Shown in pieces: positions 21,051 to 31,370 of a stretch of DNA of 64,000 nt (within the stretch, counting starts at the first letter, position 1; the number at the start of each line of letters is the position of its first letter). The notes below the pieces were generated by a model. The model did no database searches. It was not told where the DNA came from and saw nothing but the letters and a program-made list of their open reading frames with translations. Both the position numbers and the translations under genes were made by a program. The stretch covers positions 186,001 to 250,000 of the forward strand of contig JAVHKY010000039.1 in assembly GCA_035079385.1 (NCBI GenBank). Reading direction: 5' to 3'. The stretch is from Aspidiotus rigidus. Lineage: Eukaryota > Arthropoda > Insecta > Hemiptera > Diaspididae.

Positions 21051-22172
21051 TTACCTCCTTTCTTCAGGTGAGTGAGGATGACGATATTGAGCGAGAAAGG
21101 TGCCAAAGATACGCCAATGGGTACTCGAGCAAAGCGAAAGATGATAATCTTAGCTTGATCACCATTGTTGATATCATCAACCCAGAGAAATCTGACAACA
21201 TCGCGGTCTGATATATCCAGGCCCATTTGAAGGAAGACCTTCTCAATATCAGCTGAGATAGCGATTAGAAATTCGCGAAAACGAATAACGACGCCAATTA
21301 GGCATTTGGTTAGAACAGGACCAACATGCAGGGCTTCATTTCAACTAAGCCCCACTTTGCCTTTGGCAGAGGCGTCGTAGACAATCCTGATTTTGCCCTT
21401 TTGCTCAATAGTGTGAAATGGTAGGTAATGTGCCCGATATGGAGTGGACATAGGAGCCACTTCAATGATACCTTTCAGGAGTTGATCCTTAATGGTTTCA
21501 TCACACTTTTGAAGGATTTCTACAGGAGTGTGGTGTAGAAGTCCTAGGAGTCTGGCCTTGCTAACGTGGAAAAGCTTTGGAATGCTTTCTTGAGCGCGCT
21601 TCCAACGCCAAGAAACAACATATCTGCCATTTTCAACCCGATAGGTTTCTTCAAACTGATTCAGTACTAGAGCATCTGTGGAGAGAGACTCAGCAGGTAT
21701 GACACCTAATGCCTCTAAGCTCCACAATTGTTCTAGTTCTGGACCATTAAGGAAGTTGATATTGGTTTCCTTAATCAATCTGAAGTGATCTGACTTAGTG
21801 ACTGACGTCAAGGTCAGAGGGGAATTGTTGGGAGGTCCATCGGGGCATGATATGCTACCCGCTGGAACCCAACCAAAGAATGTGTTCAGGATAGCAAAAC
21901 CACTGAAGGGTTCCATGCTGCGTTTCAATGACACAAACCTATAGTACAGGTTGCTGCCAATGAGAATCTCAATAGGGCGCTGGTGCTGAGAGAATAAGCC
22001 AGGATCAGCGTAACCCAAATAAGATGGCAGAAACAAGTACAGAGATTCAGAAGGCGGCACAAGTTGAGTCCCTCCAAGAATGGTGGGAGTAGAACGCAAT
22101 AGACAGCGTCTCCCATTACCATGGGAATTGCAGAGCAAGACATCAACTGTGCTAGAGAGAGTTGAACTTGTC
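21030..22172 (-). pseudogene. BEL/Pao copy C, truncated
   Basis: It runs from the region after the protease (STVDVLLCNSHGNGRR) through FGWVPAGSIS and the pol linker to reverse transcriptase ending at NNPAFSLG, then into cassette B. It contains the shared TGA at LS*NEAL. The upstream border at 22172 is abrupt, with unrelated sequence beyond. Confidence 0.8.
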
Positions 22173-22810
22173 ACCAGAATTGACTTTGATTGTCTGAAAT
22201 AGATAACGATTACGTTAGGAATGACTTGGGCAGAATGGAATACCTAGGATTCCAAAAGACAGAAACTGCACCAGAAGGTCGACCCAGGATGCATCAAACG
22301 TGAATCTGTGACAGTTTGTCAGCTCCAATACTGTCATAAATATGGAACCTATACAAGACGTGAAGAAGTTCCGACGGTGAGAACTCAGAAATTTTCATCG
22401 ACTCTAGCTGCAGTGTAGGAGGCGTAGCCGTAAGGGCTGTATACTTCCCGGCCAAAGGCCATCAAGAGACGTTGCTACTAGGTAAACTCAGTAGCAGTCG
22501 GCCGCTAATCGCAAGGACTCGGAGTGGGTTGCGGCGCCGGACAGGCCTTGGCTATCAATCTGGTAGCCTTGGTTTGAAGACGGAGCGCCTGAGCAACGTC
22601 AGGAAGTACGTCACTGTAAGTATACGCTAATTTCTTTGCAGTCGGTTTAATTTGAAAGGTGGAAACCTAACCCAGATTAATAGCAACGATATCGAGAGCC
22701 TCTGTGACAGCGTCCACGTCAATTTCCAATGGTTCAATTGCAGTAGCGAGTGTACGTTTCTTGACACCAAAAGGTAAATTGATCGCTGATTTCTTTGTCG
22801 CTCATTATCA
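22173..22810 (-). pseudogene. Unidentified coding-like debris
   Basis: Minus-strand translation from about 22800 gives SAINLPFGVKKRTLATAIEP and LEIDVDAVTEALDIVAINLG, a TAG, then in the same frame PTAKKLAYTYSDVLPDVAQA and LRLQTKATRLIAKACPAPQP. The even composition suggests decayed coding sequence. No family was recognised. It lies directly upstream of BEL copy C and may be part of the same composite. Confidence 0.35.
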
Positions 22811-23220
22811 CGAATACTTCAAAGGAACGCGATCAAAAACGTAAAATTGTTCAGTCGGACATGAACACGAGGAGTACGCATAAGCGATGGAACATCGAAA
22901 CTTGTTCACGAAAGGGGGTAAACAATTGGTTTCTAAGTCTCTGCTACCACATCTCGAGTACCCGAAAAGAAGTCTACGCGAGAAATTAAGAACTGTAAAG
23001 TTTATTCTTTTAGAAAGAGGCACGAAGTTCACATTACAACGAATTCAAAGTCTTCCGAATAATATTATATGGAATATCGAATAGAAACATACATAAGAGA
23101 ATAAAAGCCCAAAACAAACTTCACAGTGTTGCCACTTATCACGACTCTCGTGACAGTACATATAAGTACAGAATGACGGAACGATTCAAATTTCTCCATA
23201 ACTGCCTCCAAATAATAATT
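22811..23220. other. Stretch without recognised feature
   Basis: Only short overlapping ORFs on both strands, with no conserved motif. Confidence 0.4.
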
Positions 23221-23669
23221 GTTAGGCTACAATCAACGGTCAAAATTGGACAACTTTGAAAAGTTTTGAAAAGTCGATGAATTCTTAATGTATATCTCGG
23301 AACAGTTGGTTATCGGGAAAATTGTTTGAAACAAAAAAGATTCCTCGTAAAATTTGCCAATGGACTACTTGAAGTATAGCCTAGGCCCACCTGTTCGCTC
23401 ATAAAATTCATTTTAATGAAATTGATATGTACACATGTTTTGAATAAACACTACTTATACAAAAATATAATATGTATAAAAAGTCAAAGTCTAAATTTTT
23501 ATCCTGTAGACTCGTCACTTTCATCAGTCTCTTCTTGGTCGGTCGGGTCATTGATCTCTTTTTGTTTCAAACAATTTTCCCGATAACTAACAGTTTCCGA
23601 GATATACGTCAAGAATTCATCGAATTTTCAACACTTTTCAAAGTTGTCCGTTAATTGTAGCCTAACAGT
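23221..23669. repeat. Inverted-repeat element (arms about 120 bp)
   Basis: Arms 23221-23343 and 23552-23669 are diverged reverse complements sharing TAGGCTACAAT, CAACTTTGAAAAGT, TATATCTCGGAA and ATCGGGAAAATTGTTTGAAA. A third related piece lies at about 23690-23790. The spacer is about 200 bp and non-coding. Confidence 0.75.
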
Positions 23670-23799
23670 TAAGCCTAGGCTAACATGTGAGGGATGCATT
23701 TTGTAGTAAATTTTATAAGGAATCTTTTTTGTTTGAAACTTTTTTTCCTAAAGCTTCAACTTTCTGAGATATAAGCCAAAAACTGAAATTGGAGGACTT

Positions 23800-25280
23800 T
23801 AACGTGCTACAGAAAACTTTCCGTTCCACCGTGGGGGCGAGACTTTTGGGAGGTAATTTCTGGCGCCTAGTACTACATTTTCCGTCCGAATCTCCCTTGT
23901 TATCCCTCCATGTTTTATAACGTCTATACTAGATATCATTATCAAAGAGCAATTTGACATACATACTTGTAACAGGCGGGTTTTAGTTACAGTGAGGCGT
24001 TGCATATCCACAATAAAACAATAAGGAAAGTAAGAATTCATAAATTTGTACTCCAAATTTTGCTAATACTTTAAAATTTCAATTAACAAAACACACACGA
24101 CGCGACGGGGCGTCCAATATGGCGAAAAATTGGACAGTTACCTGCATTTTGTGAACAGTTATCAAATTTGAGCTGAATAAAACTTCGTCTTTGGCTTTCA
24201 TGACTGCATTCAGTGACACCGATAACACGACACTAAAATTCTGTCTTTCTTCAACACCGTGGAATGCTTAAAAACAATCTTTTTTGACCGTGATACATAA
24301 GGGTACTTTACATTTGGCTCTAGCATTTTTCAATTTTGCTTTGCGTGTATTTGCTTGGTGCCGTTTCGTGGCTTTCACAGGCCAGTGGGAGTAAGCATCA
24401 ATTCGAACATTGTGTGGTAGGTATGAGAAGTTTTGGAATTATGAGGCAAGATTTTTCAAAGAGCTGTGTCTTTCGGAAATCTTTTCATTTTGAACTCCAC
24501 ATTGATGCCTATTCGAACATTTTGGCGGCGAGCATGCCATTCTTCCTACAAATTATTACTGCGAGACTGACTGTCAATATAAAATAATTTAGAGTATACC
24601 GTTAGTCTTACTTCAATATAAATCCAAAAGAATCGTCACAATATGGAAGTCTTTTAGTGAAGTGACTTTACATAAGAGCCGAACTTGAACGCGTAATAAT
24701 AAGGAAAAGAATGTAAACTATTAAAGAAAAATGAATAAATCACAGGATAATTGCAATAAATCACAATTTTTCGTTGTCCTGCAGTCAAACCTCAAAAGTC
24801 ATACGAAATCCGAATGAGTGGAAATCAGGCGGGAATGTTTCCTAATATTAATGATAATCAGCTGTGCTGCTGTTGATAACGTACAGCTGTATAGGTACCT
24901 TTTCTCCTTCACCGCTCAATTTTCCACGCAAGCAAATTTATGACCAAAAGTTTGTTGGTTCCATGAATAAAATATACAATGAGATTTGAATGTTATTGAA
25001 GAGACTATGAAAATTTTGAACATAGATTTGATTGTGGAAAAAAACTGATGAAGAAAATTTACAAAAATTCTGATCAGCTAGAACGGCAATAAAAATTATA
25101 ATTGACAAATTATACAGTGAAAAAAAATAATTGAAAGACAATATGAAACGCTGCCGAACATAATATTTGTATTAGAAGATAAATGTTTCCAAGTTTAAAA
25201 ATTACTCACTATCCTTAAAGAAAAGTAAATATGAATTCTACAGGAACTTAGAAGAGAAAAATTGTACGGCACTTCCGTCA
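23800..25280. other. A+T-rich non-coding stretch
   Basis: No supported exon, RNA gene or element was seen. It lies downstream of the unidentified host gene at 25346-26395. Confidence 0.4.
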
Positions 25281-25287
25281 TCAAATT

Positions 25288-25293
25288 TTTATT
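25288..25293 (-). promoter_or_regulatory. Poly(A) signal AATAAA of the unidentified gene
   Basis: AATAAA on the minus strand, 53 bases after the proposed stop codon at 25346. Confidence 0.5.
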
Positions 25294-25345
25294 TACAAAA
25301 AACGAAAAATAACCAACGTTTCGCTGGAGTATCATCTTTCTTTCT

Positions 25346-26395
25346 TCAAAATTGGTTGGGATGTAAAACTCTCGTGACCGTCTTGAGAGTGGGAACTTCT
25401 CGATGCGATACCAGTTTCAGTATTTCTAGACGTCAAAAAATATTCACCAGTGTAATAATCAGAAGAAATGGATTGCAAGTCGAACCTTGATAAGTAGAAA
25501 AAATAGCTTAGTCGTTCAAAATCGTCTTAATCTAAATGTGTACAATGTTTTTCAAGGCATTTTAAAAAACTCGAATAAAATTACCATCTTCTGACCTTGA
25601 GAGCTCAGTACATAAACGGCAACGGGCAATTGCTCGAGCGACAAAACCAAAATCTTTTGGTTTGATAGCTCAGTTGCTGAAATCGTTACGTTTTGATTGG
25701 TAATTGCCGATTGCTTCTTGCTCGTCGCCGTTTATGTAGCTGAGCTCTAAGTAACCAAGATTGTGGGGAAAATTCACTAACAGACCAAAATTGACTAAAA
25801 TCACCCATTTTTGTCCAAGATCAACCAAAATTGATCTATTTTATTCCAAAATTGACTCCAGTGATCAATTTTTAAGCGACATTGGCGAAAATTTAACCAA
25901 AAATCTCAAAATTGTATGAACTCAACTTCTTCATCACTGTAGGTCGCATTTTAGGAACTTGAAAAACAGCTCTCAAAGAATACTGTATTCCTTCATCTCC
26001 AGATTTGACTTAGCAAGGTTTGACAATAATTAGTTTATGAGTCATGTACCTGCGGATGTGACGGGGACATCAGTACTCATTTCCTTATTCGTACTGGAAT
26101 TCATTCCTGTTTTGTCGGTACTCGAAATTCCCGAATTGTCGTTGATATCAGTAGTGCCGCCGTCTTCAATCTCAACTTCTGATGATGTTTCTAACGGACA
26201 AATACGTATCTATTAGACAAATAATCATTCGAATTAATTACAAATAATTAACTAATGAATCGATATTACGTTTTTTCTGACTCTTCCCCTTCTTCTCTCG
26301 GGCGTAATCGGCCTTATGTTTGAAGAATCGTGTAAGCCTCTCCTTCATGAGTCGTGTTGTTACTTCGTTTTTTCCAAATTTCTTTTCCACGAAAT
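25346..26395 (-). CDS. 3' exons of an unidentified host gene
   Basis: Three exons join in phase: 26395-26270, 26190-26050 and 25425-25346. Each is bounded by AG acceptors and GT donors (GTAATA, GTACAT), and the last ends in TGA. The first encodes a basic helical segment (VEKKFGKNEVTTRLMKERL, then FFKHKADYAREKKGKSQKK). The second is Ser/Thr/Asp-rich and looks disordered. The last gives EILKLVSHREVPTLKTVTRV. The previous exon must end with one extra base; none was found below the LIG3 3' end, and the hAT element at 26629-29916 lies in the implied intron. In the last exon another frame is also open, but only the chosen one fits the splice phase. No family was recognised; the basic, disordered composition suggests a nuclear protein. 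Confidence 0.5.
25601..25747. mobile_element. MITE-like element, 147 bp
   Basis: Ends are inverted copies of GAGCTCAG.ACATAAACGGC with one indel and one mismatch. A central imperfect palindrome (AACCAAAATCTTTTGGTTT) follows the left arm. No clear target duplication. It lies just upstream of the last exon of the unidentified gene, inside its intron. Confidence 0.65.
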
Positions 26396-26628
26396 CTAAT
26401 TCAACAAAATGAAAAAAATAAAAGGAAAATTATCAAAGTCTACACTGTCTTAGTAAAGTTTGTGATCAGTAATCAATAAACACCAGCCGATTCATCATCA
26501 TCATTAGCCTATTATAATAATCAGTAGAGCCCGGATTTCTGCGGTATTTGTCACATTTTTTTCTGAAGGGGCGAAGAGTTTTTAATAAAATAGAAGTTCG
26601 AACAAGGGAAAGGCATCAGGGAAAAAAG

Positions 26629-29600
26629 CAAGCCCGTAGCCAGCCCGTCATCTGTGACTAGGCAAGTGAAATTTCAGACGAGGCAACTTTTTCCAACTTC
26701 CCCCCCCCCTACACACACACACACACACCTCGAAAATTTTTCTGTAAAAGTAGAAAGTGTACATAATTTTATTAAATTCCGTGCATGTAAGTATGATACT
26801 ATATTTTTTTATAATATTTTACAATTACATAGGTACTTCAAATTAATACTTAAATTTAGGTAAGAAATCTCAATTTCAATTTCTTCTTGTCCTTAAAAAT
26901 TATACATTGCTTGAAATTAATACAATTGTAACCGTCGCGATTGTTTTTGAAATAAACGTAAGAAATCCTCAATTTTAATTTTTTCTGTTCTTTTCTTTTC
27001 ATAGAGTAGTAATGTAAGATTTGATTCCCTTCCAAACAACATGCTTTGTCTATAGGGAGTTAGAATCCTATTCAAGACACTAAATGTAGATACGCAGATG
27101 GATGAACTACATGCAAAAACACAAATTGTGCTGTACAATTCATATGTCTTCTTAAATGCAACCTTCTGTGCGTTTAATTGTACTAAATAATTCTTTACAC
27201 GAATATTATTATCGGTCAAGTAACGTTTTACACATATTATTTCCTCTTGAGAAGGTCTTTGAATCCTACTATTTATTATAAAAAGTTCTTCCAACTCTTT
27301 AACATCTTGGAAAGAAAAATTATAAACTTTATCTATTATGTTAAACAGTGATTTATCCTTCACAAAACGATCATTTAATTCATCTAATACTAGATCTGAA
27401 ATCTCCCAAAAAATACGCTTATAATTATCGACTATATCATTATTTGTACTATTACTGCCAGTGTATAAACCTGAACTTTCAGTTAAAATATAACCACTTA
27501 ACCGTTCACTAGGTTTTTTTTTTCTTTTGCTGCCTGCCCGGGTCTGAATCTGGATGCCATTAAAGTTGTCTTCATTATCTGGGAGGAGATCATTAGACTG
27601 ATCTAAAATTTCTTGGTATATCTCATCTAAACGATAATCTTGAATACAAGCATGAACAGAATGTATAACTGGTAATGAGCTCGCTAAACCACTCTCTTTA
27701 TTCTGAAGTAATGCATCTACTGGTTCGAGTGTTTTAAGTAACTTCAACATAATACACATGACAAACCTAAATGAGAAGGATTTCATAACACTGAGCAGAC
27801 CAGTGCATTCCACAACCATAATTCCATCCAGCTCATTAGTTCCATTAGCTATAGCGCTTCCTAGCGCTTCTAACATAATATTATAGTTAGTATAGATTAT
27901 TTCAGTTACACGTAAATGCCCAGTCCATCTCTGTTCTAGTAATCTACTCGTTCGGTGACCATCATAATACGACTTAAATTTGAATGTTGAGAATATTTTA
28001 TGAACTATGGAACAGTAATCGAAATATTGTTTCACTTCTGCTACTTCTTTTACAATATGAATTATTATAAGGTGTAATTGATGATTGAAACAATGAACGT
28101 ACGGTACTGCACGTTTCAATTCCTGTTCAATAAGAGATTGTACACCTCCTTTCCAGCCTCGCATGACACTCGCGCCATCATAACATTGACAAAGTAGATC
28201 ATTTGCATCGACATTATTATCTTCAAATGTTTTTAGTATCAATTTGGTCAAGTGAGTAGCATCTAGAGCTTTGGCCTCTTCAATCGTGAGCAATGATTCG
28301 ATAACTTTACCTTCTTTGACGAATCTCAAGGTGATGGAGAACGCTTCTTGGTTATTTGCATCTCTAGTTCCATCTGTCATCACGCAAAAAAACGGTACAT
28401 CCGCGTTTTGAACATCATTGGCAACATCAGCTCTAACACAACTGGCCATGCATTCAATCATTTCGTTTTGAATTTCTGGCGACTTGTACGTTGCATTTTT
28501 TGGAATGATTCGTACACACTCAGCAAGCTTTTCATCCTTCTTGATAGTATACTGAAAAAATGCTTGAAATAAACCTTTTTCTACATGCTCGTCTGTATCA
28601 TAGCTGCCTCGAAGAGGCAATTGATTGACAACAAGGAATTGTACCATGTCAAAAATTGAATGGATGTAATACCGATTCTTTGCCAGCACATCATCATTAA
28701 CAAGTGTTGAAACTTCTGTCTTCTTGTTCATTCGTAATTTATACTCTGTCCATTTTGACACACATACCTTATGGGCGACCGATTCATCATGTAACGCAAA
28801 TCCATGCTTCTTACCCGTAGCATTTTTCCAATCAGTAAAACCATTTTTGTTAAAGGATAATTCTTTCGATTCTGAGGTACCAAACACTCGACAAGCATAA
28901 CAGAAGGCACAATTTTTCTTTGGATGATACTCCAGCCAATCATACTGTTTAAACCATTCTTGACGAAAACTCCTACCATGCGCATTTTTAGGATAATTCT
29001 TCAGGACAATACAATTCTTTACATTCGGATCAAATTCTGGAAAAAATGACACAAGGAAAAAACTACGTTAAGTATTGGATTATCGGCGGATTATCCACTT
29101 AGTGTGTTTAGTCATACTATTAGTGAATTTACCTGGTATACTACTGATCAATTTCGAGTTTGACTGTTCATGACATCCATCAGCTTCTGTTGGTACTTGT
29201 GTAGTTCCAGCAGAACTTGAAGTGCATTGAGTAGAGGACGTATTAGCAACATTCTTCTCTAAATCTTTCTCTTTCTCAGGTTTACCCGATCGGGACGGCC
29301 CTGAGCTTAACTTTTTCAGCCAGCGGTCCATCGTTGTATTTGATGTGAGAAATTCAAATTTAGTAAACAGAAATGACATTTCACTAAAAGAAGGAACTTC
29401 CAGACTTCCGCTTCAAAAATACGAACCAAATATCAAAAATGGACAATTAATCCAATTAATGATCAATGATATTGATGATTGGACATCGCACGCGGACGTG
29501 ACTCACCTTACTTATTCCAAAAATACAGGAAAAAGAAAAAATTAATATTTAATGGATGCTCTGAAATGTCATTATCACGGTTCAACCACACTCCACAGTT

Positions 29601-29916
29601 AAACGTTATCATTATTTTGTGCGTGTATCTAGGGTACGCAGAGTAGCAGCAGCCAGCAGGTACGCGTGCGCAGACGATAACTGTTCAAAATTTATTATTA
29701 GATATTATTATCTGCTTTTCGTTTTCAAGTACATATTTTGTAATTTGTATTCATTGTTTGAGAAAAATAATGTCCAGGACATTTCCCCGTCAATAATTCA
29801 TGTTTATCACACTGAAAAAGGCCAAAATTTCAATTTTTCATTTTTTGCTAGACTAGGCAAGCGCACTTGTCAGACTAGGCATTGCCTAGTCTGCCTGGGC
29901 TCTGGCTACGGGCTTG
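26629..29916 (-). mobile_element. hAT-superfamily DNA transposon, apparently complete (3,288 bp)
   Basis: Terminal inverted repeats CAAGCCCGTAGCCAG are perfect for 15 bp at both ends. They are flanked by an identical 8-bp direct repeat GAAAAAAG (26621-26628 and 29917-29924), the target-site length typical of hAT. Subterminal ACTAGGCAA motifs occur near both ends. A C-run and CA microsatellite lie inside the left end (26701-26728). The single transposase gene on the minus strand has no stop or frameshift. The insertion sits upstream of the exon at 26395, in the intron of the unidentified gene. Confidence 0.93.
26917..29331 (-). CDS. hAT transposase (ZMYM1/DUF4371-like), two exons, intact
   Basis: Exon 1 is 29331-29133 (MDRWLKKLS start; an in-frame ATG at 29379 is an alternative) and exon 2 is 29036-26917, with a 96-bp intron GTAAAT...CCAG. 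Together they give 772 residues. Domains in order: a disordered N-terminus; a TTF-type zinc finger (CAFCYACRVF, with conserved W and H further on); a DUF4371-type RNase H-fold catalytic region with MTDGTRDANNQEAFS and CYDGASVMRGWKGGVQ, in which the D residues of TDG and YDG are the expected catalytic acids; and a C-terminal dimerisation region (CSSSICVSTFSVLNRI). The protein would bind the ends and move the element by cut and paste. Intact length, splice sites and a perfect target duplication suggest recent activity. The third catalytic acid was not assigned. Confidence 0.92.
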
Positions 29917-29924
29917 GAAAAAAG

Positions 29925-31080
29925 TTCAATTTTGCCAAAAATTGTCGAGAATTTCTAGGCAAACACATTAATCTCGTTCAGCTAATGATTTCTTAAACTT
30001 TTTACAAAATAATTTTCGGAGTAAAACCATTCAGAAAATTGATTTTTCGGGGTAAAAATTTTCGGGGTACAATCATTCGGGGAAATGTCATTCGGGAAAA
30101 CGTGTTCGGGCATAAATATAGTAGGGAATCTAAAAACTTGGTTAAAAGCTAACCCTCCAAATTGATTGGCTTTAGCTATCAGCTAACGGCTAACCCGGTC
30201 TCATTGACTAGCTAAAGCTAGCTAACTTTGGACCAAAATAGATTGGTTAATGACTAAGAGCTAAGAGCGAAAGGTCTCGGGTTCGGGTCCCGACGAGGTG
30301 ACCAAATTTTTCGCTTGTATTCTCATCTACTAACTACCCCCTCCTCTTAGGGTATGAGTTTGTCTGATACAAACTCTATCACGGCAAGTACAAGGGAGAA
30401 GGATTCTGGTAAAAGTACAAAAAACTCTACAAGAGGTTATCTTTAATTTGATAGCTTCAACTCACTATTTCACAACAGACGGACAAATCTTTTGGTTAGC
30501 AATTGATCGCGTATACGCAAGAAAATACACACTCTTTAACAAATATCAAACCGCAAGTAAAATTGTCACATTTCTCGTTCCGTCAATTCCTCGCATTCAT
30601 TGGCCTGTATGGTGAATTGAGTTCTTCTGGATCAACTGGAAGTTGAAAGTGTAGTTTACTATAGGGTGGGATAGCGTACATGTTGCTTTTTTGTCAACGT
30701 TGAAAAACACTGATCGAAGCGATCTTCCTATTAAATCTGGTATAAAATTTTCCAAGTTTTTCCTCTTCTTTTCTCAATTAATTCACCCATGTAAATTAGA
30801 GTGCTCTGAAACTCAGTTGACGGCAATCACAGTCCATTGTTCAGTAGCAATTCTTGAGCTGACTTTTAATTTCTCTCTTACCAGTATCAAGTTCAAACAG
30901 ACAGCTGTCAAGCTAACAATGGTCAATGTAAGACGCTGAAAATCCTCTAATATTCATAAGCACTGATTACAATCTACCTACTTTAGAATCCCAAAAGCTG
31001 AAAAATATCCTAACAGAATAATATCAAAAACCTTGCGAGAATATTTTGACTTTATTGTTTCTATTTGTAATGAGATCTTT
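29925..31080. other. Intergenic stretch with small repeats and a tRNA-like segment
   Basis: It holds a degenerate minisatellite built on TTCGGGGTAAAA (30013-30110), a GCTAAC/AGCTAA-rich stretch (30145-30235) and the SINE-like segment listed separately. No coding exon was recognised. Confidence 0.5.
30205..30303 (+). repeat. tRNA-derived SINE-like segment
   Basis: The sequence contains a perfect T-arm (TCGGG-TTCGGGT-CCCGA) with a polymerase III B-box GGTTCGGGTCC, and an A-box-like TAGCTAACTTTGG about 55 bp upstream. It does not fold as a full tRNA. This head layout is common in tRNA-derived SINEs. No tail or target duplication was found. Confidence 0.4.
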
Positions 31081-31083
31081 CGC

Positions 31084-31089
31084 TTTATT
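31084..31089 (-). promoter_or_regulatory. Poly(A) signal AATAAA of the DNA ligase gene
   Basis: AATAAA on the minus strand, 77 bases beyond the ligase stop codon, inside a T-rich (plus strand) context. Confidence 0.6.
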
Positions 31090-31166
31090 TTTTTTGTATC
31101 ATGAATAATTTATAATTATGTGTACCATCTTCTATAAAATACATAGATATTTGTTACAAATCGTTT

Positions 31167-31370
31167 TCATTTTATATCATCTTCTACAGGTTTAGTAAGA
31201 TCTAGTTGTTTTGTGGACGATGGGCTGGTACTGGGTGTGCTCAAATAGTTGGTTTCATTTTCTAAATCTTCGCCGGCTGATGTTGTATGCGTAGAATTTA
31301 TATTCGACTGGGTGCTGAAGAAGTTCTTCAAACGTGAGCCCGCGTTTGTTTTAGAGACGCGAGATATATT
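31167..31370 (-). CDS. LIG3: DNA ligase III terminal exon, no BRCT, PCNA-motif-like tail
   Basis: The last 67 residues follow the RFPR motif exon after a TTCGCAG acceptor. They contain GSRLKNFF, which matches a PCNA-interacting (PIP) box except for the first Gln, then a Ser/Thr-rich acidic tail (GEDLENETNYL, KPVEDDIK). Vertebrate LIG3-alpha instead carries a C-terminal BRCT that binds XRCC1. No BRCT exon was found downstream before the poly(A) signal at 31084. Confidence 0.85.
   Translation of the reverse strand, partial: NISRVSKTNAGSRLKNFFSTQSNINSTHTTSAGEDLENETNYLSTPSTSPSSTKQLDLTKPVEDDIK

Noticed and set aside
25340..25427. Alternative open frame (TETGIASRSSHSQDG) in the last exon of the unidentified gene
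   Set aside because: It would need two leftover bases from the previous exon, but that exon ends with one.
30205..30303. Functional tRNA gene
   Set aside because: The T-arm is perfect but acceptor, D and anticodon arms do not form.
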